From NCBI GenBank assembly GCA_963580285.1, contig OY757016.1, positions 38,517,124-38,581,123 on the forward strand: DNA of 64,000 nt, written 5' to 3'. Source of the stretch: Lucinisca nassula. Taxonomy: Eukaryota > Mollusca > Bivalvia > Lucinida > Lucinidae. The translations under genes and the position numbers were made by a program. Position 1 is the stretch's first letter, and the number at the start of each line of letters is the position of its first letter. This document shows positions 19,605 to 31,155 of the stretch, in pieces. The notes under the pieces are model-generated. The model saw nothing but the letters and a program-made list of their open reading frames with translations. It had not been told where the DNA came from and did no database searches.

Positions 19605-19758
19605 ATTTTTGATTTTTATTTGTACTGGAAACACCAAAACGGAATACTGGCAAACAGAGTAAGGCCTTCACTGTTTGCAAAAAGTTCAGCCTTTTCCAAT
19701 TGAATTTTTAAGATAACATAACCTTTCAACCATAAATTTTGAAATGGACTCCTGCTTT
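19605..19758. mobile_element. Fold-back family fragment
   Basis: ACTGGAAACACCAAAACGG, GGCAAACAG and TTTTGAAATGGACTCCTGCT match the copy at 58945-59110, but the central palindrome is mostly lost. Confidence 0.5.
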
Positions 19759-19761
19759 ATT

Positions 19762-21895
19762 AGCTCACCTAAGCACATGGTGAGGTATTGCGAGTGGTCA
19801 GTGTCTGTCGTGACTCGTCTGTCATGCGTTGTTCATCGTGCATTGTGCGTCACAATTTGCTTTAAATATGAAATCCTCCTAAACCCTTGGGCCAATTTGA
19901 TTCATACAATGTACTTCACAGGAATGTTGCCTACTTGGCTCCCTACTTAAAGTAGCTGAAAGTATTCCACTCAAATGAACAAGATGGCCAGAGCTAAAAA
20001 TAGAAAAAGTTTTAAATGACAACTCATATACCCTTGGGCAAATTTCATTCAAACTTCATGGGACTGTTGCATTACATAGGTGACCCTCCATCAAAGTAGC
20101 TATTTTAATTTTAAAACGAATCCGCTCTGTTGAGCAAAATGGCCACCAGAGCTAAAGATAGAAAAACATCAATAATTTGCTTTAAATGCCAACTCCTCCT
20201 AAACCCTTGGGCCATCTTAGGATTGTTGCTTAGATGACCCTCTTCCAAAATAGCCAAAACGGTTCTGCTCCGATGAACTGCCAGAGCTACAAATAGAAAA
20301 ACTTCAACAATTTGCTTTAAATGTGAATTCCTCCTAAACCCTTGGGCCAATTTGGTTCAAACTTCACCAGAATAGTGCTTAGGTGGCTCATTTTGCTTTT
20401 GATTAGCAAGATGGATGCCAGAGCTTAAAATAGAAAAATCTTTAAATGACAATTCCTCCTATATCCCTTGGCCAAAGTCAATCAAACATGGAAATATTGC
20501 TTAGGTTACCCTCTACCATAATAGCAAAAACTGTTCTGCTCCAATGAACAAAATGGCTGCATATGTAAAAATAGTAAAATTGTTAAATGACTAGTTCTTC
20601 TATACCTTTGGACCAGTTTCATTCAAACTCCATAGGAATGCCGCCAATTCCATTCCGATGAGGAAAATAGCTACCAGAGCTAAAAATAGAAAAAGGTCAG
20701 CAGTTTGCTTTAAATGTGAACGCCTCCTAAACCCTTGGGCCAATTTAATTCAAACTTCACAGGAATGTTGCCTGGGTGGCTCCCTTCCAAGCTAGCTAAA
20801 ATACAGTTGACTCTCGTTATCTCGACCTCGCCTATCTCGACCCTATCACTTATGTCGAACCGATTTCTAAGTCCCGAAAATTGCCGCTATATATTTATTG
20901 TATTTAAACTTCACGTGTGTCGAACTACTTTTAAGTCGACACTTCGGCTATCTCGCCCACCATTTTCAGTCCCTAAAAATATTTTTCACTGTTTTTACTA
21001 CTGCGTATCTCGAACCGAAATTCATGTGGTAAAGAAGGAAAAAAAAACGATGCCACTGGTCTTTCAGTTAAAAAAAGACCTTTACAAAACAGTTCATCAA
21101 TACTCACAATGTTTTTAATTTTCCAAATTGTCCAGGTGCTTTAAAATTAGCACAAACAATACCTTTACCGCTATTAAGAAAATCACGTGTGTGTAATACA
21201 GACTGACACGCGGTGCTTAACCTTTGATCTTAACACCTTCTCGTTTGAATGACTTCCAAGATTTTGTGATAAAAGGCGGCTCTGACAATTAGGTATGACT
21301 GGTTGTTTTAAGTAGTTCTGTACTCATCATTAGTGTCAAAATTGAGTATTACCCCTTGTCCCGATGCACATACAAACAGTGTAGATCCTAAAAAGATGGC
21401 TCATGACCAGCTTTCTCGGCAGGACCTAAACTGTTAAAATCAATACGAGGGACTACCGTATGACGTATGGCATGTACTGCTCATCATTGCATTCACAAGC
21501 AGGGAACCATCCCATTTAAGTACATATCTGTTTTTAGCTTATTTGGATACCCGAATTTGCAGGAATCTAAAAGACAACAAAACACGTGAGGAATCTTTTA
21601 TAATCGTTATACTTCAAGAAGCTCCATTACTTTTATAAACGAATTAGGCTGTGCATGTTAGTGCTATTACTCTAGAATAACTAAGAATACCAAGAATATC
21701 ACGGCAAATAATGGGCTCCGACATGCATGTGACTTCACACTTTGGTTATCTCGTACTATGGATAACTCGAACTTTTTTATCCCGTCCCGTGAGGTTCGAG
21801 ATAACGAGCGTCGACTGTAGTTCCTATTGGATGTACAAGATGGCAGCCAGAGCTAAATATAGAAAAATCTTTAACCCTTTACCACTCAGAAAATT
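19762..21895 (+). mobile_element. Pearl-like element (GCTCACC type) interrupted by a pogo-like element
   Basis: Begins AGCTCACCTAAGCACATGGTG. About six ~165-bp units follow: TTTGCTTTAAATGTGAA, TCCTCCTAAACCCTTGGGCC, AGAGCTAAAAATAGAAAAA. The array is split at 20804-21817. No clear 3' terminus. Confidence 0.6.
20804..21817. mobile_element. Pogo/Tigger-like non-autonomous element
   Basis: Ends CAGTTGACTCTCGTTATCTC and GAGATAACGAGCGTCGACTG are inverted repeats, flanked by TA (20802-20803 and 21818-21819), as expected for Tc1/mariner-pogo. 1014 bp. No DDE transposase frame; the longest frame here is not conserved. Confidence 0.7.
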
Positions 21896-22189
21896 ATCCA
21901 ATACAGCATCTTAACAGAACACTGATATAGGTAAATCAATAAACAATAGTCCATGTCTGGCTGTGAGCCTGACAGTCTTATCTGAACAGAGATATTGGCA
22001 TTTTTGTGTGATTTTCACCCTTATGTTACAAAAATGATTATTTTAGTATTTTCTGTACATTTGACAATATTTATGTAAATGTAAAGTTTCTAGGAAATTA
22101 AATTTTCTTTCCAATGGTACTAAATTTATTATAGTTTCTCTTTGCGTTTTGAAAATATGAAGTGTCAAAGTAAGCAAAATATTTTCGTT

Positions 22190-22600
22190 AGCAAAAATTT
22201 CTGTTTTGGGTTGGTCAGAGAAAGTATTTTTAACCACCATAGCCCCAGAAAAGAGGGGGTATCCACGTATTATTTTTCTTATTTCCGCACAAAAACGTAT
22301 TTGTAGGTATTCATTAGGGCATGTCACTGAGGGTCTTCCAACAAGTTTCCATAACATACTTTTTATGCAGAAATAAGATCATGTTCATAAGTCTGTGAAA
22401 TGAACATCTATCTGAACCCGGTATACATTATTTTACTTATTTCTGCACCAAGACCAAGGTTGTGGGTACTCGTTAGAACTGCCTCAATCTGCACCCACGA
22501 CCTATGTTCTTAGTATAAATAAGAAAAATATAAAAGTTTTCAATGGAAAAGTAGCCATTTTGGAGAAATTAAAGAATGTGCTATGACACATGGGTGTGTT
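22190..22600. mobile_element. Family D MITE sequences
   Basis: 22245-22345 has GGGGGTAT, TTTTCTTATTTCCGCAC and GGTATTCATTAG. 22420-22520 has GTATACATTATTTT, TTATTTCTGCACC, GTTGTGGGTACTCGTTAGAA and GCACCCACGACCTATGTTC. Confidence 0.55.
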
Positions 22601-22709
22601 TTGTTTATGAAAAAATCAGTACTTTTGCATAAGATTAAAATAACTATTACAGCCTATCTATCCTTTTTTGAACCCCCATCCCCAACTTTACCTTTTTTTT
22701 TTTTTAGCT

Positions 22710-24225
22710 CACCTGTCACGTAGTGACAAGGTGAGCTTTTGTGATCACATTTTGTCCGTCGTCAGTGCGTGCGTGCGTGCGTGCGTGCGTAAACAATTTC
22801 TTGTCCGCATGATAGCATCTTCATTTATGATTTGATTTTAACCAGACTTGCACACAACTTGTACCAACATGAGATCTAGGTTCCTTTCTTGAACCAGCCA
22901 TATCCCATCATGTGTTACGGAGTTACGGCCCCTGAAAGGGCCAGAATTGCCTATTTTGGTCTTGTCCGCACGATAGCATCTTCATTTATGATTTGATTTT
23001 AACCAGACTTGCACACAACTTGTACCACCATGAGATCTGGGTTCCTTTCTCGAACCAGCCATATCCCATCATGTGTTACGGAGTTACGGCCCCTGAAAGG
23101 GCAAAAATTGCCTATTTTGGTCTTGTCTGCATGATAGATGTTTCATTTATGATTTGATTTTAACTAAACTTGCACACAATTTGTACCACCACAAAATCTC
23201 GGTCAAGTTCGAATATGGGTCATGTCGGGTCAAAAAGTAGGTCAGTAGGTCAAATCAGAAAATAAACCTTGTGAAGACATGGGAGGCCACAGTTTTGGTC
23301 CGATCATCATCAAACTTGCCCAGAATGATCTTCTTGACAATATCTCAGTCAGTTTCGAATATGGATGTTATAGGGTCAAAAAGTAGGTCAGTAGGTCAAA
23401 TCATATAAAAACCTTCTGAACACACTAGAGGCCACAATTTATGTCCAATCATCATCAAACTTGCTCAGAATGATCATATTGATAATATCTTGGTCACATT
23501 CGAATATGAGTCATGCTGGGTCAAAAAATAGGTCAGTAGGTCAAATCATAGAAATACCTTGTGAATACACTAGAGGCCGCAGTTTTGGTCCAATCATTAT
23601 CAAACCTGCCCAGAATGATCGTCTTGACAATATCTCAGTCAAGTTTGAATACGGGTCATGTCGGGTCAAAAAGTAGGTCAGTAAGTCAAATCATAGAAAA
23701 ACCTTGTGAACACACTAGAGGCCACAGTTTTGGTCCGATCATCATCAGACTTGCCCAGAATCATCATTTTGACAATATCCTGGTCAAGTTCGAATATGGG
23801 TTATGTCTGGTCACAAAGTAGGTCAGTAGGTCAAATCATAGAAAAACCTTGTGAATACACTAGAGGCCACAGTTTTTGTCTGATCATCATGAAATTTGCT
23901 CCAAATGATTATCTTGACAATTTCTCGGGCAAGTTCGAATATGGGTCATGTCGGGTCAAAAAGTAGGCCAGTAGGTCAAATTAGAGAAAAACCTTGTGAA
24001 AACACTAGAGGCCACAGTTTTGGTCCAGTCATCATCAAACTTGCTCAGAATGATAGTCTTGACAATATCCGGGTCAAGTTTGAATACGGGTCAAGTTGGG
24101 TAAAAAAGTAGGTCAGTAGGTCAAATCATAGAAAAAGCTTGTGAACATACTAGAGGCCACAGTCTTGGTCTGATCATCATCAAACTTGCCCAGAATGATC
24201 ATCTTGACAATATCTCAGTCAGTTA
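22710..24225 (+). mobile_element. Pearl-like element (GCTCACC type), 5' end and two arrays
   Basis: 5' hairpin CTCACCTGTCACGTAGTGAC..GGTGAG, then TTTTGTCCGTCGTC and a GTGC microsatellite. Next, ~165-bp units (TTGTCCGCATGATAGCATC, CATATCCCATCATGTG), then about seven 145-bp units (23190-24225: AAAAAGTAGGTCAGTAGGTC, GATCATCATCAAACTTGCCC). The repeated 71-86-codon frames are by-products of the 145-bp period. No 3' terminus is seen. Confidence 0.7.
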
Positions 24226-24280
24226 CACCTTTTTCATGGCTGATATCCCTGTAACCACATGTTAGATTCTCTTCATTTTT

Positions 24281-24991
24281 GATAAATGATTTCATGATGC
24301 TTGTCCCTTCGCCCACCCATGGTGACCTTGACCTCAAGGTCACAGACTTAGAAATTTTTGCATTTGGTTAAAGTTTTATGTCAAAGTTTATAGATGCCTG
24401 TATGTTCTATTTGATGCCCTCACTCCCTTGGTCCATTTAGAAATTTTATGTTTGGTTTAGCTTTTACAAGCACATTTATAGATTCTTATAGCTTCTTGAC
24501 TTCATTCATATCACATACAAGCTCGAAAGATATATCAGAACGGGCCTCCGTGGCCTAGTGGATAAGAGCGCTGACTCTTAGTCATTAGGTCTCTCACCGC
24601 CGTAGGTTCGAGCCTCGCTCGGGCCACGTGTGAGACGCTGGCCGGGGGTATACGTGACCCACTGGTCACTTTCTCTAGTTGATAAATGATTTCATGATGC
24701 ATGTCCCTTCGCCCACCCATGGTGACCTTGACCTCAAGGTCACGGACTTAGAAATTTTTGCATTTGGTTAAAGTTTTATGTCAAAGTTTATAGATGCCTG
24801 TATGTTCTATTTGATGCCCTCACTCCCTTGGTCCATTTAGGAATTTTATGTTTGGTTTAGCTTTTACAAGCACATTTATAGATTCTTATAGCTTCTTGAC
24901 TTCATTCATATCACATACAAGCTCGAAAGATATATCAGAGGGTGACGCTTGCCGGGGGTATACGTGACCCACTGGTCACTTTCTCTAGTTG
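24281..24991. repeat. Direct duplication (~400/~310 bp) differing by a tRNA-like insert
   Basis: Unit 1 is 24281-24680, unit 2 is 24681-24991. They are almost identical (TGATTTCATGATGC.TGTCCC, GACCTCAAGGTCAC, CATACAAGCTCGAAAGATAT, CCACTGGTCACTTTCTCTAG). Unit 2 lacks the tRNA-like segment of unit 1, and so does the related sequence at 56290-56440. Confidence 0.8.
24540..24636 (+). mobile_element. tRNA-Lys-like sequence
   Basis: GGGCCTCCGTGGCCTAGTGG (A box), GCTGACTCTTAGTC (resembles a Lys CUU anticodon arm) and GGTTCGAGCCT (B box). The two ends do not form an acceptor stem, so it is a tRNA-derived retroposon or pseudogene. Confidence 0.7.
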
Positions 24992-25335
24992 GGCAGCAGG
25001 GCTTCAGATGTCATTTCATCTCAAGATCAGGTAAAAGTCCCACAAAATTGGAAGCAACGTCTCCAAAATGACCTTTGCAGTGTTGACAGGGACGCTCACC
25101 CTCAAATCAAACGAACAAAAAGTTACCCGACATTGAGATGAAATGACCACTCAAGCCCTGTCACCCAATGAAACCCATAGGGTTTATAAGCATGGACGGT
25201 CCGACTGGCAACGCTTTGCCTGGGCAAGCTTATATCCTCTAAGCGGTTTACCAGGTCTCTTGTGCGGTCAGTTTCAGCTCTGTGTGGAAGCATCCTGCAG
25301 TGCATCTATTTCTTCAAGCCCTGATTGGCGGGGGC
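24992..25335. mobile_element. SINE-G, two opposed fragments
   Basis: 24992-25108 is a + strand 3' half ending TCAAATCAAACGAACAAAA. 25115-25335 is a - strand 5' part ending TTCAAGCCCTGATTGGCGGG. Confidence 0.7.
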
Positions 25336-25872
25336 CGGCACTCTTCTGGAGTGTACTGACTGCATCTATGTTATAGTTATGTGTTGTTTTAACTTGCTCA
25401 TACTGGCTGAAAACAGAACTTTACTTGTTTGTTTTGGAGTTTTACGGCTTAGTCAACACTATTTAAGTCATTTTTGAGCTGGTCAGTTTACCTATCCACA
25501 CTCTACAAGCCATCTAAAAGTATAAATACAGGTGAATAAAAAAGCAAACAAGAGATTCGTAGATTAAATAATATATTTTTCTTCATCAAAACAATTTTAC
25601 GATCCGCAAACACGTTGCTTCAAAATTGGTACTTCCTGAAATTTCCAGTGGGACTTCCAGATTTCAAGGGTAGGAAGTCTGGGACTTCCTGAATTTGAGA
25701 GTTAATGGAAGCCCTGTTAGAGAGAAGCCCAAGTGGTTAGAGCCTTCAACTTCAGTGCTGCCTTCAACTTCAGTACTGAAGACTCCAATCAGGCTTATTT
25801 TCATGCTTCTTTCCTATTGGTGTCTTTGATGGTGTTTTGGATGGAAGATGTAAGGTAATGGTAAAGATTCCT

Positions 25873-26114
25873 GGGGCCAGTTGTTCAAAATTAACCACAT
25901 TGTTAGCTAACATATTATTAAAACTTGGATCATTCAGTATGGTGAAAATACTAATATTTTTACTGAAAAAATGTGAGCAGCTTTTGCAAATGTAAAAAAT
26001 GCTCACATTTTTCAGCAAAAATAACAAAATTTTAGATATTGTGCTTGCTATAACGGTTAACAATTTGACCATAACGAGCTCGTTAAACTAATGAGGCTTT
26101 GAACAACTAGAGCC
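25873..26114. mobile_element. TIR MITE
   Basis: Ends GGGGCCAGTTGTTCAAA (25873-25889) and TTTGAACAACTAGAGCCT (26097-26114). The centre is a palindrome AAATGTGAGCA..TGCTCACATTT. A truncated tRNA-SINE tail lies upstream at 25425-25515. Positions 25540-25870 show nothing else definite. Confidence 0.65.
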
Positions 26115-26135
26115 TGATCATGCCTTTCCTTCTAT

Positions 26136-26430
26136 TCCCCCTCCCCCATCGGGGCTTGAAGAAATAGATGGGCTGCATGCTGCTTCCATGCAGAGCTGAA
26201 CCCGCCCACTCACGAGTACTGGTCAACCACTTAGAGGATCTAAGCCTGTCCAGGCAAAGTGGTGCGAGTCAGACCGTCCATGCTTATAAACCTCATTGGT
26301 TTCATTTGGGGGACAGGGCTTGGGATGTCATTTCATCTCAATGTCGAGTAAAAGTTCCACAAAATTAGAAGCAACGTCTCCAAAATAATACAGTGTTGAC
26401 AGGGATGTTAAACCTCAAATCAAACAAATC
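26136..26430 (+). mobile_element. SINE-G, near full length
   Basis: CCCCCATCGGGGCTTGAAGA head, CATGCAGAGCTGAACCCG, GGCTTGGGATGTCATTTCAT, and tail CTCAAATCAAACAAATC. Confidence 0.8.
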
Positions 26431-26511
26431 ATCTGAACCGCTAGATTGCAATATCAAAGAATTGCTAACTGTTGTTATGATAAGACTTGAGGCAGTGACT
26501 AAAAAAACTAG

Positions 26512-27104
26512 AATCGCGCAGTCGATGGTACGCCATCGCATATCCCCACGCTTTTTTAAAGATACGCCACTATATAAGTTCTCAATTGCAACACCCACCC
26601 AATCTTAAGATCAAAATTCCGAAAGTGTCATGCACTCCTCAGACCAAAGACCTATCAGTTCCCAAAGTTTCATGTTTCTATCTGAAACGGTATAGGAGGA
26701 GTTATCCGGTAATCGTTAAAAAGGGGGTTATGGGGGTGAAAATCCAAGTTTTTGACCTCTGGTGACCTCAAACCTGACCCTAGGGGTCAAATTTTGATTG
26801 TTATGTATTCTACTCATTATGCCGTTCGATTTAATATGTCAAACGACCAATTTCTGAAAACTTTGATTTTTTACCCCCAGGGCACCCCACCCCCTGGCTT
26901 GGCCCGGAGGGGTAGGATCAAAATTCTGAAAGTGTCATGCACTTCTCAGACCAAAGACCTATCAGTTCTTAAAGTTTTAAGTTTCTAGCTGTAAAAGTGT
27001 GGGAGGAGTTGTCCGGTAAGACGGACGGACGGACAGACGTACGTACGGACGACGGAGACAATAACAATATCCCCACTTTTTCTTCGAAAAGCGTGGGGAT
27101 AATA
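26512..27104 (-). mobile_element. Pearl-like element ('TATCCCCAC' type)
   Basis: Starts ATCGCGCAGTCGATGGTACG and ends ACGGACGGACGGACAGACG, TATCCCCACTTTTTCTTCG, CGTGGGGATAA. Two internal units. The shortest of the three copies in the window. Confidence 0.7.
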
Positions 27105-27189
27105 ACAACACTCACAAAACACAAGAAAAAAAAACAGAAGAAAAGATTTTCTTAAGCAGTGCATCCTTTTCAGAGAATCTTAAAGGCAT

Positions 27190-27335
27190 CATATTGTTAT
27201 TCTAAAGACAACTGGCAGCATATTTCTTTTCCTAAGACAACTGAGCAGCATATTTGTATTCCTTATACAACTGGGCAGCATATTGTTATTCATAAGAAAA
27301 CTGAGAAGCATACTTTTATTCCTAAGACAACTGGG
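27190..27335. repeat. ~39-bp minisatellite
   Basis: About four diverged units of AAGACAACTGGGCAGCATAT plus TTTTATTCCT. No other signal. Confidence 0.7.
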
Positions 27336-27387
27336 TTCAAACAACCCACTCTCCTTTCAGCTTTCAGACCATGGGAAATCTTTACCT

Positions 27388-27500
27388 AATGGGCCTCAAT
27401 GACCTAGTGGATAAGAGCGCTGACTCTTAATCAATAAGTCTCACACCACTGTGGGTTCGAGCCTAGCTAGGGTAACATGTGAGATGCCAAGTTCTGCAAT
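27388..27500 (+). mobile_element. tRNA-Lys-like SINE head
   Basis: GGGCCTCAATGACCTAGTGG, GCTGACTCTTAATCAATAAG and GGGTTCGAGCCTAG: a diverged relative of 24540-24636. Confidence 0.6.
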
Positions 27501-27540
27501 GGATGGTCAGGTGGTTTTTCTCCGGGTACTCCAGTTTTTG

Positions 27541-27846
27541 TAGCCCCCGCCCATAGGGGCTTGAAGAAATATAAAGGGCTGCATGATGCTTCCACGCAGA
27601 GCTGAATCCGGCCCGCACACTAGTACTGGTAAACCACTTAAAGGATCTAAGCCTGTCCAGGAACAGCGGTGCGAGGCGGACCGTCCATGCTAATAAACCC
27701 TAATGGTTTCATTGGGTGACAGGGCTTGAGATGTCATTTCATCTCAATGTCGGGTCAAAGTCCCACAAAATTGGAAGCAACATCTCCAAAATGACCTTTA
27801 CAGTGTTGACGGGGATGTTAAACCTCAAATCAAACAATAAACAAAA
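27541..27846 (+). mobile_element. Full-length SINE-G with TSD
   Basis: Head CCCCCGCCCATAGGGGCTTG, tail CTCAAATCAAACAATAAACA. Flanked by ACTCCAGTTTTTG (about 27528-27540) and ACTCCGGTTTTTG (about 27847-27859). Confidence 0.85.
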
Positions 27847-29099
27847 ACTCCGGTTTTTGCCCACCTCTGATTAATGATTAACTAGATATGAGTGAAATAA
27901 TTTTGAAAGGGCCGTAAAACCAAAACCAAAAAAAAAAAAATCTTTACTTAGCTCACCTGTCACGTAGTGACAAGGTGAGCTTTTGTGATCACTTTTTGTC
28001 CATCGTACGTCGTCCGTGCGTCCGTCCGTGCGTGCGTGCTTGTGAAGACATGAGAGGCCGTGCGTGCGTGCGTAAACAATTTCTTGTCCGCACGATAGCA
28101 TCTTCATTTATGATTTGATTTTAACCAGACTTGCACACAACTTGTACCACCATGAGATCTGGGTTCCTTTATTGAACCAGCCATATCCCATCATGTGTGA
28201 CAGAGTTACGGCCCCTGAAAGGGCAAAAATTGCCTATTTTGGTCTTGTCCGCACGATAGCATCTTCATTTATGATTTAATTTTAACCAGACTTGCACACA
28301 ACTTGTACCACCATGAGATCTGGGTTCCTTTCTTGAACCAGCCATATCCCATCATGTGTTACGGAGTTACGGCCCCTGAAAGGGCAAAAATTGCCTATTT
28401 TGGTCTTGTCTGCACGATATATGTTTCATTTATGATTTGATTTTAACCAAACTTGCACACAATTTGTACCACCACAAAATCTCGGTCAAGTTAGAATATG
28501 GGTCATGTCGGGTCAAAAAGTAGGTCAGTAGGTCAAATCATAGAAAAACCTTCTGAACACAATAGAGACCACAATTTATGTCCAATCATCATCAGACTTG
28601 CTCAGAATGATCATCTTGATAATATCTTGGTCACATTCGAATATGAGTCATGCCGGTGTAACGGTCAGTTTCTTCTCCCGGCCCGGTTCTTCCCCGGGGA
28701 AGAACTGGGCCGGCCAGTTTCTTCCCCGGGGGAAGAACTGGGCCGGCCTGTTTCTTCCCCGGGGGAAGAAACTGACTAGTCAGTTTCTTCCCCACCCGGT
28801 CAGTTTCTTCCCCACATGAATTTTTTTCAGAACCATAGTCAACGAATAATTTTCAGCTCACAATTTGTTATAAATGAGAAAAGAGACAATGAGAAAAGAG
28901 ACCATTCGGAATAAGTTCTGAGTCCTTTTAGCTTGAATGACAAAATTTGCTCTATGCTACACCATTCATGGAGATGCAATAAAATATGCATCCCAATTCA
29001 AGCATCTTTGATGAATTTTCTTTGCTTTTTAAGACATAAATTAGTATTAACTAAACAGATATATAATAAGCCACAAATGTTTGATGCTCAAATCTAAAT

Positions 29100-30545
29100 A
29101 GAATTTGGAGACTTGGGGTGGGGAAGAACTGGGCCGGCCCAGTTCTTCCCCACCCCAGAATTTACGGTCTACTAATAAGTCTTGTGATAAATTTCCTTTG
29201 CTTTTTAAGACAAAAAATGGTATAAACTGAAAAGATATAATAAGCAACAAATGTTTGGATCTCAAATCTAAATACCGTTTGGAGACTGGGGGTGGGGAAG
29301 AACTGGGTCAGCCCGTTTCTTCCCCACCCCAGATTTTTCTGTTTACAAAAAATTCTTGTGATAAATTTTCTTCGCTTTTTAAGACAAAAATTGGTATAAA
29401 CTAAAACACTATAATAAGCAACAAATGTTTGGAGCTCAAATCTAACTAGAATTTGGAGACTTGGGGTGGGGAAGAACTGGGCCGGCCCATTTCTTCCCCA
29501 CCCCAGATTTTTCAGTTTACAAAAAATTCTTGTGATAAATTTTCTTCGCTTTTTAAGACATAAATTTGTGTAAACTTAAAAGATATAATTAGCAACAAAT
29601 GTTTGGAGCTCAAATCTAAATAGAATTTGGAGACTGGGGGTGGGGAAGAACGCGGCCGGCCCGTTTCTTCCCCACCCCAGATTTTTCTGTTTGCAAAAAA
29701 TTCTTGTGATAAATTTTCTTCACTTTTTAAGACATAAATTGGTATAAACTAAAAAGATATAATAAAAGCCATAAATGTTTGGCGCTCAAATCTAAATAGA
29801 ATTTGGAGACTGGGGGTGGGGAAGAACTGGGCCAGCCCGTTTCTTCCCCACCCCAGATTTTTCTGTTTACAAAAAATTCTTTTGATAAATTTTCTTCGCT
29901 TTTTAAGACATAAATTGGTATAAACTAAAAAGATGTAATAAGCAACAAATGTTTGGAGCTCAAATCTAAATAGAATTTGGAGACTCGGGATGGGGAAGAA
30001 CTGGGCGAGCCCGTTTCTTCCCCACACCAGATTTTTCTGTTTACAAAAAATTCTTGTGATTAATTTTCTTTGCTTTTTAAGACATAAATGGGTATAAACT
30101 AAAAAGATATAAGCAACAAATATGTTTGGAGCTCAAATCGCAATTGAATTTAGAAACTGGGGGTGGGGAAGAACTAGGCCGGCCCATTTCTTCCCCACCC
30201 CAGATTTTTCTGTTTACAAAAAATTCTTGTGATAAATTTTCTTTGCTTTTTAAGACAAAAGTTGGTATAAACTAAAAAGATATAATAAGCAACAAATATG
30301 TTTGGAGCTCAAATCTCAATTGAATTTAGAAACTGGGAGTGGGGAAGAACTGGGCCGGCCCGTTTCTTCCCCACCCCAGATTTTTCTGTTTACAAAAAAT
30401 TCTTGTGATAAATTTTCTTCGCTTTTTAAGACAAAAATTGGAATAAACTAAAAAGATATAATAAGCAAAAAATGTTTGGAGCTCAAATCTAAATAGAATT
30501 TGGAGATTGGGGGTTGGGCAGGACTGGGCCGGCCTAGTTCTTCCC
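29100..30545. repeat. ~174-bp palindrome array, forward orientation
   Basis: Nine palindrome centres at about 29135, 29310, 29483, 29657, 29833, 30007, 30180, 30356 and 30530 give intervals of 173-176 bp. The AT-rich spacer reads TTTACAAAAAATTCTTGTGA, then AAGCAACAAATGTTTGG and AATTTGGAGACT. The best palindrome, 29115-29156, is perfect over 42 nt. Confidence 0.85.
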
Positions 30546-30589
30546 CACCACATACAACTTGAACATCATAACTGATTTAATTGTACATC

Positions 30590-31155
30590 ACTACACAAGG
30601 GTCGGGAAGAAACGGGTGGCCCCAGTTCTTCCCTGCCTCAGACATCCTCTGATATAACTGACATAACTGTACAACACTAGCCAAGGATGGAGAAGAAACA
30701 GGCAGGCCCAGTTCTTCCCCACCCCAGACACCTTCAACGTCATAATTGACTTAACAGTACAACACTTACCATGGGTGGGAAAGATACAGGCGGCCCAGTC
30801 CTTCCCCACCCAAGACATTTTCAGCAATATAACTGAAATAACTGTACAACACTACCCAAGGGTGGGGGAAGAAATGGGCCAACCCAGTTCTTCCCCACAC
30901 CAGACATCTTCAGCGATATAACTGACATAACTGTACAATACTACCCAGGGGTGGGGAAGAAATGGGTCGGCCCAGTTCTTCCCCACCCCAACACCTCCAA
31001 TGTCATGATTGACTTAACAGTACAATACTTACCAAGGGTGGGAAAGAAACATACTGGCCCAGTTCTTCCCCACCCAAGACATCTTCAGCAATATAACTGA
31101 CATAACTGTACAACACTACCCAAGGGTGGGGAAGAAACAGGCCGGCCCAGTTCTT
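30590..31155. repeat. ~87-bp palindrome array (half-period)
   Basis: Seven units with centres near 30618, 30704, 30791, 30881, 30967, 31055 and 31143. The spacers differ from the neighbouring array (ATAACTGACATAACTGTACA, ACACTACCCAAGGG). The period is half of 174 bp. Confidence 0.8.

Noticed and set aside
20735..21118. 127-codon frame as a transposase fragment in the pogo-like element
   Set aside because: The frame begins outside the element in the host array and shows no DDE or helix-turn-helix motif.
23461..24111. Overlapping 71-86-codon frames repeated every 145 bp (also 32315-33665), looking like a protein repeat family
   Set aside because: The unit is not a multiple of three, each frame runs into the next unit's stop, and substitutions ignore codon position. 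They are by-products of the DNA array.
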